This document shows positions 1 through 5,064 of a DNA stretch of 5,067 bases, piece by piece. The notes under the pieces are model-generated. The model saw only the letters and a program-made list of their open reading frames with translations. It ran no database searches and was not told the DNA's origin. Origin of the DNA: Anaerolineae bacterium (GTDB taxonomy: Bacteria > Chloroflexota > Anaerolineae > Promineifilales > Promineifilaceae); the NCBI GenBank assembly GCA_028284105.1, contig JANQSK010000811.1, positions 1 to 5,067 of the forward strand, given 5' to 3'. Made by a program: the position numbers and the translations under genes. Positions within the stretch are counted from its first letter, which is position 1, and every line of letters starts with the position of its first letter.

Positions 1-1360
1 ATCCTTCAAGCTGGTAACGGTGAAGCGAGTGCTCCTTGTCCAAATCCAGCATGGCAGACCAGCCTACCTGATTTTCTCGCATTTCGGTTGAACGATAGCT
101 CAACAATATCGTTAACGGCCGTTCTAATGTTAACTTTGCTAACGTTGGAAGCAATGTCCAAAAGGCGCGATCAGCCCATTGAACATCATCAAAAAAAACG
201 AGATGAGGCTGTTGATTTGTTAAAGCCACAAATAGCTGACGAATTGCTAAATTGAGTGATGGATTATTTTTGTAGGGATTGTTCTCAAGCCACTGCTCAG
301 ATTGTGAAGTGTCTCTTTGTAGCTGAGGCACAATGGGCAGCAACGTCTTTATGGTCAAAGGGGTCATATCAGGCAAGATCCGCTCACGCCATGGGCCTCG
401 AACTGCATCTTGAAATGCAGTTTTGATATGCTGAAACGGCCGTTTGACCTCCCGCTCATCCGCTTTTCCCCAAACTACCCGAACCCCACGCCATTGAGCC
501 GCTTGAGCCACTTCTTGAAGGAGGCGCGTTTTGCCAATTCCCGGCTCCCCACTCACCACAATAAGATCGCCTGCCCCACTTTCAATCTTGTCAAGGATCG
601 CACCCCGTTCTGATTGACGGCCTACAAAGAGGAGATTGGATGAGTCATGGGCCTTATCATTACTTTCTCGTCCCGTTTTGATTGATTCAAAAAAATTGAG
701 TGATTCTTTGGTTGGTTCAATGCCAAGCTCATCGTTCAATATATTTTTCAAAACAGTGAACTGTTGAATGGCTGCCGCAGTTCGGCCGAGAGACTGATAA
801 ATTTTCATCAGTGAAAGGTGGGCATTTTCATCAAGAGGATCAACTTGACACCAGTGATGTGCAAACTTAAGCGCTTGGGTATGGTTCTTCTCATCAAGCA
901 AGGTGTGAACAGTGTCTCTGATGTGCATAAGGTATTGTTCACGATAGTTTATACGTGGCGCAAGTACCCACTCAGAGACAATATCATCCAAAAAGTCAGC
1001 CGTAAATAAGGACAATGCTTCACGAACATAGGGAGAAACGGCCGTTTTGAGCAGCCGTTCGAATTCAATGACATCAATCCAAACATCACGCAACTCAAAT
1101 CGATCGCCTTGGATATTTAAGCACTCAACAGAGGCTCCCATATCTCGTTTTAAACGATAAATGGCATTCGTTAGCAGTTTACGGGCTTGTTCTTCGGAAA
1201 CATTTGGAAACAAAGTACCAGCCAGCTTTGAGCGGGTAACGGCACGGTTTTGAATGTTGCCATACGCAATCAAGCCTAAAAGCTCAGCGCTATTGCCGGT
1301 TAAAATTCGATTATATTCTTGGGTTTGAATTCGGACGGAACCAAATAAATATAGACGCAT
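1..1360 (-). CDS. BTAD/AfsR-type transcriptional regulator with AAA ATPase domain, N-terminal part (3' end outside window)
   Basis: Translating the minus strand from the ATG at 1360 gives 453 uninterrupted codons that continue past the left edge. Residues 1-95 resemble the winged-helix DNA-binding domain of SARP/AfsR regulators: MRLYLFGSVRIQ start, then RSKLAGTLFPNVSEEQARKL and LTNAIYRLKRDM. Residues 96-230 match a bacterial transcriptional activation (BTAD) helical-repeat domain, including VDPLDENAHLSLMKIYQSLG and DELGIEPT. An STAND-like AAA ATPase begins near 245 (FVGRQSER), with Walker A GEPGIGKTRL at 271-280 and Walker B LVFFDDVQWAD at 387-397. Such proteins are cytoplasmic, and in well-studied members nucleotide binding and a C-terminal sensor (often TPR) gate DNA binding; that C-terminus is not in view. 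The start is well fixed: an in-frame TGA lies 33 bases upstream with no ATG, GTG or TTG between. No Shine-Dalgarno is visible before it. The targets are unknown; the neighbouring 2H/RraA pair is only one possibility. Confidence 0.9.
   Translation of the reverse strand, partial: MRLYLFGSVRIQTQEYNRILTGNSAELLGLIAYGNIQNRAVTRSKLAGTLFPNVSEEQARKLLTNAIYRLKRDMGASVECLNIQGDRFELRDVWIDVIEFERLLKTAVSPYVREALSLFTADFLDDIVSEWVLAPRINYREQYLMHIRDTVHTLLDEKNHTQALKFAHHWCQVDPLDENAHLSLMKIYQSLGRTAAAIQQFTVLKNILNDELGIEPTKESLNFFESIKTGRESNDKAHDSSNLLFVGRQSERGAILDKIESGAGDLIVVSGEPGIGKTRLLQEVAQAAQWRGVRVVWGKADEREVKRPFQHIKTAFQDAVRGPWRERILPDMTPLTIKTLLPIVPQLQRDTSQSEQWLENNPYKNNPSLNLAIRQLFVALTNQQPHLVFFDDVQWADRAFWTLLPTLAKLTLERPLTILLSYRSTEMRENQVGWSAMLDLDKEHSLHRYQLEG
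114..123. repeat. AACGGCCGTT palindrome, copy 1
   Basis: Exact perfect palindrome within the BTAD regulator, read as GAA CGG CCG TTA (E413-R-P-L). It is one of eight exact copies in the window; the others are entered separately. Confidence 0.85.
435..444. repeat. AACGGCCGTT palindrome, copy 2
   Basis: Exact copy in the BTAD regulator, extended to the 12-base palindrome AAACGGCCGTTT at 434-445. It is read as AAA CGG CCG TTT (K306-R-P-F). Confidence 0.85.
1037..1046. repeat. AACGGCCGTT palindrome, copy 3
   Basis: Exact copy in the BTAD regulator, extended to AAACGGCCGTTT at 1036-1047. It is read as AAA ACG GCC GTT (K105-T-A-V). Confidence 0.85.
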
Positions 1361-1486
1361 AAGGAGCAGAACAATTGAAAAATGTTTCGGTCAATCGGAA
1401 AAAGGATAATCGTTTTTACAGCTTTTGGGAATAGCTGATTTTAAATTTTATTCAATTTTTACGACCTTCATTCTTACGACAGCAAC

Positions 1487-2092
1487 TTATAGACCCAAGA
1501 TATCCAGGGTCGTTTTGCCATTTCGAAGCTGCTCCATCATTTCCGCTTCATCATCCTCACGCTGATTTGAGAGTCTAATCGCTTCTTCTATTCGTGCTTT
1601 TGGCACGACAACAACACCATCTCGATCCCCTAGAACAACATCTTCAGGCTGAATGGAAATGTCACCCATTTGAAGAACTTCATTGATTTGACCAATTGTC
1701 TTTTTGACTGTTCCTTTGATTGAAAGACCTCGGCAAAAGACAGGAAAATCCATTTTTTCAATTTGCTCTGCATCCCGAACGCAGCCATCAATGACCAATC
1801 CAGCGATTGAGCGAGCTTCAGCTGCCACTGCCATAATTTCTCCCCAGTAACCATATTCATATACCTGCTGGGTACTCACCACCAAAACAGATCCTGCAGG
1901 TGCGTTCGCTAAAGCATGATGGATGGTCAAATTATCACCAGGGCTTGTTTCGACGGTGACGGCAGGACCGCATACGATCATGCTCTGATGAATTGGTTTG
2001 ATTTGATGTGGAAGAGCACCAATTTTGCCAAGCGCTTCGTGGACAGTGGCTGAAGGCAGTTTTGCTAGTTGATTTATTAATTTAGTTGTCAT
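1487..2092 (-). CDS. RraA-like protein / putative HMG-CHA-type (class II) pyruvate aldolase
   Basis: This 201-residue protein belongs to the RraA-like (demethylmenaquinone methyltransferase-like) fold family. Visible landmarks are GPAVTVETSPGDN at 42-54, YWGEIMAVAAEA at 82-93, GLVIDGCVRDAEQIE at 98-112, GTVKKTIGQIN at 127-137 and GDRDGVVVVP at 155-164. Family members of the 4-hydroxy-4-methyl-2-oxoglutarate / 4-carboxy-4-hydroxy-2-oxoadipate aldolase type carry a D-X20-R-D metal/substrate motif. Here the spacing is kept but the first residue is Glu: E85-X20-R106-D107. That favours a metal-dependent aldolase or oxaloacetate-decarboxylase role over the RNase E-inhibitor role of E. coli RraA, although the substrate cannot be read from sequence. 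An upstream in-frame ATG at 2146 would add 18 residues. I prefer 2092 because it has an AGGTG ribosome site six bases upstream and overlaps the preceding gene by only 11 bases. The length is normal for the family. The protein is cytoplasmic, with no signal peptide. Confidence 0.9.
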   Translation of the reverse strand: MTTKLINQLAKLPSATVHEALGKIGALPHQIKPIHQSMIVCGPAVTVETSPGDNLTIHHALANAPAGSVLVVSTQQVYEYGYWGEIMAVAAEARSIAGLVIDGCVRDAEQIEKMDFPVFCRGLSIKGTVKKTIGQINEVLQMGDISIQPEDVVLGDRDGVVVVPKARIEEAIRLSNQREDDEAEMMEQLRNGKTTLDILGL

Positions 2093-2618
2093 GGGTTTCA
2101 CCTGAACCAAGTTGGTAAGTTGTATGCATCTGATAAGAGGACTCAATATTATTTATCAACCAAACTTCTCGGCATATGCCAGACAGAGGCAACAAATTTG
2201 GAAATTTTGAGCGGAACTCTGCCTCGCTTTGATCGATATTTTCGTTTTTTGCAATCGTTATGTGAGGCACAATATCTTGGAATTGTCCCCCAAAAGACGG
2301 GTAGTCGGGGAAAGCTGTTTCAATAGATCGGATAAGATGGATAAACGGCCGTTCATCTGCCACCTTCAAATAAAGCACCTCCGGAAAACGACCTAGTCCA
2401 TCAATCGTGTATGAAATTGGATCTGTCTCCTTAAAGAGCATCTCCAACTTACTTGAAGCGGCAGATGTCAACTGATTCAATGGCATAAAAGGAAAAATAA
2501 TCGTTAAATGCGCCATTAAATTGAAGGTTGTGGGTTGAATGGCTTGTTGGCGAAATGCACCAATTTTTGTTTCAAGAAGTGGAAAGGGGATCACCAAGCC
2601 TGTAGGAGATTCATTCAT
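2082..2618 (-). CDS. 2H phosphoesterase, 2'-5' RNA ligase superfamily
   Basis: This 178-residue protein has the two H-x-T signatures that define 2H phosphoesterases: HLT at 37-39 (context MAHLTIIFPF) and HIT at 119-121 (context VPHITIAK). Between them are the family-typical segments GLGRFPEVLYLKV (74-86) and FPDYPSFGGQF (103-113). The paired histidines act as acid and base on cyclic phosphodiesters such as 2',3'-cyclic phosphate or 2'-5' linkages in RNA or nucleotides; the true substrate here is unknown. The start at 2618 has GAGGAA seven bases upstream. A TTG at 2654 and an ATG at 2633 are in frame but lie at or before that ribosome site. The length is normal for small bacterial members. Its stop overlaps the RraA-like start by 11 bases, so the two are one transcription unit with this gene first. 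One AACGGCCGTT palindrome lies within it, encoding E89-R90-P91-F92. Confidence 0.9.
   Translation of the reverse strand: MNESPTGLVIPFPLLETKIGAFRQQAIQPTTFNLMAHLTIIFPFMPLNQLTSAASSKLEMLFKETDPISYTIDGLGRFPEVLYLKVADERPFIHLIRSIETAFPDYPSFGGQFQDIVPHITIAKNENIDQSEAEFRSKFPNLLPLSGICREVWLINNIESSYQMHTTYQLGSGETHDN
2099..2103 (-). promoter_or_regulatory. Ribosome binding site deciding the RraA-like start
   Basis: The minus strand reads AGGTG six bases before the ATG at 2092. The site lies inside the 3' end of the upstream 2H phosphoesterase gene, which suits translational coupling. It supports the shorter 201-residue start over the in-frame ATG at 2146. Confidence 0.6.
2344..2353. repeat. AACGGCCGTT palindrome, copy 4
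   Basis: Exact copy in the 2H phosphoesterase gene, read on the minus strand as GAA CGG CCG TTT (E89-R-P-F). Confidence 0.85.
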
Positions 2619-2625
2619 AAAATTA

Positions 2626-2631
2626 TTCCTC
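2626..2631 (-). promoter_or_regulatory. Ribosome binding site for the 2H phosphoesterase
   Basis: The minus strand reads GAGGAA, seven bases before the ATG at 2618. This is the best purine-rich site in the region and selects the 178-residue start over the in-frame TTG at 2654 or ATG at 2633. Confidence 0.6.
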
Positions 2632-2750
2632 ATCCATTTTACTAGCTTGGTCAATTTCTACACAATAAGACCTTTTAGATTCATGGTTTTTCAGAAGATG
2701 AAAATGTACACAAAAAGCGCGTTGGGTTATTCATAAACCTCACTCAAATG

Positions 2751-2818
2751 GTCATCCTGAACGGAACGGTTTGAACGAAGACCTTGACAAAAGCAGAGGA
2801 GTGCAGTTGAAGGATCGC
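2751..2818 (+). repeat. Interspersed repeat unit, left copy (GTCATCCTGA...GAAGGATCGC)
   Basis: The unit begins GTCATCCTGAACGGAACG and ends GAAGGATCGC, so its ends carry the ATCCT/AGGAT inverted pair. From memory, sequences of the form GTCAYCCTGAGC...GAAGGRTC occur as dispersed intergenic repeats in many bacterial genomes, which is why I call it a repeat. This copy is about 30 bases longer in the middle than the facing copy at 2897-2934. Confidence 0.5.
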
Positions 2819-2896
2819 TTTAAAGCTCGAAATTTGGCGCCTTAATTGGCAAACCATTCAGTTTGCCGAAAAAGCTTGTAGTGTGCACCTGTTACA

Positions 2897-2934
2897 GCGA
2901 CCCTTCGACGTCGCTTTGCTCTGCTCAGGGTGAC
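2897..2934 (-). repeat. Interspersed repeat unit, right copy, inverted (GTCACCCTGAGC...GAAGGGTCGC)
   Basis: Read on the minus strand this begins GTCACCCTGAGCAGAGC and ends GTCGAAGGGTCGC. It is the inverted counterpart of the unit at 2751-2818, sharing GTCAYCCTGARC at one end and GAAGGRTCGC at the other. ACCCT at 2900-2904 can pair with AGGGT at 2927-2931. It looks closer to the compact form of this repeat class than the left copy does. Confidence 0.5.
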
Positions 2935-3020
2935 CAAGCTTTTTGCAGTTTCTCTTTTACTACAAAACCATGAATGGGAGTCAAGAATTAGGCAAAAAAA
3001 GTCATTTGAGGTCTAATCCA

Positions 3021-3050
3021 TTGACTTGGTCTTTTCCGCCCTTTGATTAT
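3021..3050 (+). promoter_or_regulatory. Candidate sigma-70-type promoter for the MFS transporter
   Basis: TTGACT at 3021-3026 (5 of 6 matches to the -35 consensus) is followed after 18 bases by GATTAT at 3045-3050 (4 of 6 matches to the -10). Transcription would begin near 3057, leaving a short leader containing the AGGA site. It lies outside the inverted-repeat element, between it and the gene. The assignment rests on consensus matching alone. Confidence 0.35.
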
Positions 3051-3061
3051 TCCAAGAAAAC

Positions 3062-3065
3062 AGGA
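3062..3065 (+). promoter_or_regulatory. Ribosome binding site for the MFS transporter
   Basis: AGGA lies five bases before the ATG at 3071. It is short but correctly placed, and it agrees with the start chosen from the protein's first transmembrane helix. Confidence 0.5.
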
Positions 3066-3070
3066 CTTTT

Positions 3071-4222
3071 ATGAAAAATCAATATGCGCTCTATGCCATG
3101 GCGATGGGTAACTTTACCATCGGCATTGGTTCATTTATTGTCGCTGGTATTATCAATCCAATCGCCGCAGAATTTTCAGTATCAATAGAACTCGTTGGCT
3201 TTTTAATCACATATTATGCGCTAGCTTATGCAATTGGCTCTCCACTTCTTATTTGGTGGGCAGGAGATGCCGACCGTAGAAAATTACTCATTTGGGGCCT
3301 TGGGCTTGCTGTGATTGGCAATGTTTTTGCTGCGGTTGCACCGAACTATGGTCTAATGATTATTGCGCGTGTTGTTCAAGCACTTGGGGCAGCGGTGTTT
3401 ACGCCAACAGCATCCGCTTGCGCCTCTTTGCTGGCAACACCTAAGGAGCGTGGCAAAGCAATATCAATCGTCTTTGCCGGTTTTGCCGCAGCAACAGCAC
3501 TCGGCCTTCCCATTGGAACATTTGTTGGTCTAACCTTTGGATGGCGTATTACGTTTGCGGCTGTCGCCATTTTTGGATTATTGGCATTAACGGCCGTTTA
3601 CCAACTCGTTCCATCCGTGCAAGCACCTCCAACCAATTTAGCTGTTTTTGCAAAAATATTGAGCGATCTCCCTCTTCTTCTGATGCTCCTTGTCACATTG
3701 ACTCAACTTGGTTCTCAGGTTCTCCTGTTTACATTCATCACCCCATATATCGAACAAAAAGCCGGCTTTGGTACAAACGAAATAACACTCCTTTTATTAG
3801 TGAATGGAGTAGCTGGGTTTATTGGGAATCTTTGGGGCGGTTATCTTGTTGATCGCATTGGGTCTAGGCTGACGACACTCTTGTTTCTAGTCTCGTTAGG
3901 CTTAGCATTTATCACGTTCCCGTTAATAGAAACGGCCGTTTGGATGGGATTTGTCTCGATAGCGATTTGGGGAGCGGTTGGCATTGGGTTTAATGCAGCG
4001 CAACAAGCCCGATTGGTCACCATTGCCCCCCAATATTCAAGCGCCATCTTAGGGCTAAATGCTTCATTCTTGTATTTAGGCATTACTGCAGGCTCTGTTT
4101 TAGCAGGCGTGATTGTCAGCCAAGGTGGCTTGTTCCAATTGCCGTGGGTGGCACTTGGCGGGGTCGCCATCTCAACCCTCTTGTTTATGGGAACCTATCG
4201 TCTAGAAAATCGGTTGACCTAA
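3071..4222 (+). CDS. MFS transporter, DHA1 drug:proton antiporter type
   Basis: This 383-residue integral membrane protein has about twelve hydrophobic segments, near 7-32, 41-63, 72-91, 95-121, 130-154, 159-181, 200-226, 237-259, 268-286, 289-309, 325-346 and 352-375. A longer polar stretch around 182-198 separates the two halves. Major-facilitator signatures are visible: motif A as GDADRRK at 65-71 with a degenerate echo GGYLVDRIGSR at 256-266, motif B with R100 in RVVQALGAA, and the antiporter motif C region as GLPIGTFVG at 145-153. Motif C points to proton-driven export across the cytoplasmic membrane, as in the AraJ/NepI/chloramphenicol-resistance-like group. The substrate cannot be deduced. 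The start has AGGA five bases upstream and places helix 1 at the N-terminus as expected. Upstream lies the repeat-filled divergent region; downstream the stop overlaps the stop of the opposing dehydrogenase gene. Two AACGGCCGTT palindromes fall inside, each encoding Thr-Ala-Val. Confidence 0.93.
   Translation: MKNQYALYAMAMGNFTIGIGSFIVAGIINPIAAEFSVSIELVGFLITYYALAYAIGSPLLIWWAGDADRRKLLIWGLGLAVIGNVFAAVAPNYGLMIIARVVQALGAAVFTPTASACASLLATPKERGKAISIVFAGFAAATALGLPIGTFVGLTFGWRITFAAVAIFGLLALTAVYQLVPSVQAPPTNLAVFAKILSDLPLLLMLLVTLTQLGSQVLLFTFITPYIEQKAGFGTNEITLLLLVNGVAGFIGNLWGGYLVDRIGSRLTTLLFLVSLGLAFITFPLIETAVWMGFVSIAIWGAVGIGFNAAQQARLVTIAPQYSSAILGLNASFLYLGITAGSVLAGVIVSQGGLFQLPWVALGGVAISTLLFMGTYRLENRLT
3589..3598. 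repeat. AACGGCCGTT palindrome, copy 5
   Basis: Exact copy in the MFS transporter gene, read as TTA ACG GCC GTT (L173-T-A-V), at the end of helix 6. Confidence 0.85.
3931..3940. repeat. AACGGCCGTT palindrome, copy 6
   Basis: Exact copy in the MFS transporter gene, read as GAA ACG GCC GTT (E287-T-A-V), between helices 9 and 10. Confidence 0.85.
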
Positions 4223-5064
4223 TCTTTTCGATTAATTGCGTTTAAAACGTCTTTAATTGAAGGCGTTTTCTCTTGATTGAAAAAGTGCGCAGAACGTCTA
4301 AAAATATCACCGGCCGCTTCATGAAATCCTGATGGTAGACCAATTGCACCAAATGTCTCAACCATTTCATCCATTTCACCTGCAAAACGCCACGCCTTAT
4401 TGTGTGCCACGCTTACTACACGCCGATGAGAAACGGCCGTTTGATCTGGATCATAAAATCCCCATTGCTCTTCTAATGCTGAACGAACGCCCATTTGCTC
4501 GGCAGCGCTTAACACAAGCGCCAATAGCGCATTGCCCCCTTTAGTTTGGGCTGCAAAGCACATTTTCAATGCAGACGCTTGTCCAATTTCATCGCCCACA
4601 ATGGCTGTTTCGAGTGGCCCAGCTGCAAAGTAAGATGCAGCTTTTGTGGCTTCTTTACCCGACAGATGAAGCCAGGTTGTGTTCGGTTTGGTGGGTGGTC
4701 CACCGACAATCCCCCCATCAACAAACGCTATGCCAGCCCCCGCCATTTTTGCGCCGATGCGATTTGCCTTTTGGGGTGATATCGCGTTCCCATCAATGAA
4801 CAACCCTTGAAATTGATTGGCAACAACCTCATCAGCCACATCTTCAGCAGCATGGGGTGGGCAAACGCTTAGAATAACGGCCGTTTCTTGACACATCGCT
4901 TGAACAGTATCGACATCAACCAATCCCGCCTCTTTGGCACGTGCATGCGTATCAGAGGAACGGCTGTTACCAGCCCACAAGACCTCAAATCCGCTATTTT
5001 TCATCGTTTTTGCCACAGCTGCACCCATATTCCCAGGATGCACAATACCAATCTTTGTTGTCAT
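4219..5064 (-). CDS. NAD(P)-binding oxidoreductase, 6-phosphogluconate dehydrogenase-like with C-terminal DUF1932 domain
   Basis: This 281-residue cytoplasmic protein resembles the beta-hydroxyacid dehydrogenase/6-phosphogluconate dehydrogenase superfamily. Residues 4-14 form the Rossmann dinucleotide loop (KIGIVHPGNMG). R35 in WAGNSRSS follows strand 2, a position that often selects NADP(H). VILSVCPPHAAEDV at 63-76 and FVDGGIVGGPP at 114-124 are family-typical, the latter near the substrate pocket. GQASALKMCFAAQTKGGNALL at 161-181 starts the all-helical C-terminal half, where K167 is the best candidate for the catalytic lysine. GLPSGFHEAAGDIFRR at 242-257 is characteristic of DUF1932. The likely reaction is reversible oxidation of a hydroxyacid; the substrate is unknown. 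The ATG at 5064 puts strand 1 at the N-terminus as expected, but only three bases upstream are visible, so the ribosome site is not seen. The gene converges on the MFS transporter with a 4-base overlap. It carries two AACGGCCGTT palindromes. Confidence 0.9.
   Translation of the reverse strand: MTTKIGIVHPGNMGAAVAKTMKNSGFEVLWAGNSRSSDTHARAKEAGLVDVDTVQAMCQETAVILSVCPPHAAEDVADEVVANQFQGLFIDGNAISPQKANRIGAKMAGAGIAFVDGGIVGGPPTKPNTTWLHLSGKEATKAASYFAAGPLETAIVGDEIGQASALKMCFAAQTKGGNALLALVLSAAEQMGVRSALEEQWGFYDPDQTAVSHRRVVSVAHNKAWRFAGEMDEMVETFGAIGLPSGFHEAAGDIFRRSAHFFNQEKTPSIKDVLNAINRKD
4432..4441. repeat. AACGGCCGTT palindrome, copy 7
   Basis: Exact copy in the dehydrogenase gene, extended to AAACGGCCGTTT at 4431-4442. 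It is read on the minus strand as CAA ACG GCC GTT (Q208-T-A-V). Confidence 0.85.
4876..4885. repeat. AACGGCCGTT palindrome, copy 8
   Basis: Exact copy in the dehydrogenase gene, read on the minus strand as GAA ACG GCC GTT (E60-T-A-V). A one-mismatch relative, AACGGCTGTT, lies nearby at 4959-4968. Confidence 0.85.

Larger units (their letters stand above)
2679..2975. repeat. Nested imperfect inverted-repeat element in the divergent intergenic region
   Basis: A roughly 297-base non-coding block is organised as nested inverted repeats. The outer arms are a perfect 12-base pair, ATTCATGGTTTT at 2679-2690 and its complement at 2964-2975. Inside them CAAAAAGC at 2711-2718 pairs with GCTTTTTG at 2938-2945. 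Further in, the GTCATCCTGA...GAAGGATCGC unit at 2751-2818 faces a related unit in opposite orientation at 2897-2934. The centre holds a short hairpin at 2846-2869. I see no coding potential and no transposase. The symmetry suggests a MITE-like, REP-like or other interspersed hairpin element that landed between two divergent genes. No flanking target-site duplication was identified. It makes up most of the 452-base gene-free stretch 2619-3070. Confidence 0.6.

Noticed and set aside
781..790. TTCGGCCGAG, and CCGGCCGC near 4310, as further copies of the iterated palindrome
   Set aside because: They share only the CGGCCG core and lack the AA/TT flanks found in all eight exact copies, so I did not count them.
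1419..1437. Hairpin CAGCT...AGCTG between the RraA-like gene and the BTAD regulator, considered as a terminator
   Set aside because: The stem is only five pairs plus two more after a mismatch, and on the minus strand, where the upstream gene lies, no T-run follows. The T-rich tail is on the plus strand, where no gene precedes it.
2093..2146. Longer RraA-like protein starting at the ATG at 2146
   Set aside because: It would overlap the upstream gene by 65 bases and add an 18-residue tail outside the family domain, whereas the ATG at 2092 has a well-placed AGGTG.
2619..2654. Longer 2H phosphoesterase starting at a TTG (2654) or ATG (2633)
   Set aside because: The GAGGAA site lies downstream of or at those codons and is correctly spaced only for the ATG at 2618. 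The extra residues do not resemble the family N-terminus.
2636..2665. Possible minus-strand promoter for the 2H gene (TTGTGT, 18-base spacer, TAAAAT)
   Set aside because: The -10 is good, but transcription would begin near 2629, inside the GAGGAA ribosome site of the chosen start, and the -35 matches only three bases of consensus.
3541..3852. A 103-codon open frame inside the MFS gene (+1 shifted), and other open frames opposite the main genes
   Set aside because: They lie wholly within well-supported genes in other frames or on the other strand, have no recognisable domains, and their composition follows from the host gene.
5023..5049. HPGNMG in place of the textbook GxGxxG loop in the dehydrogenase
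   Set aside because: From memory this GI-x-HPGxMG form is usual in DUF1932-containing relatives, so it is not an active-site defect.
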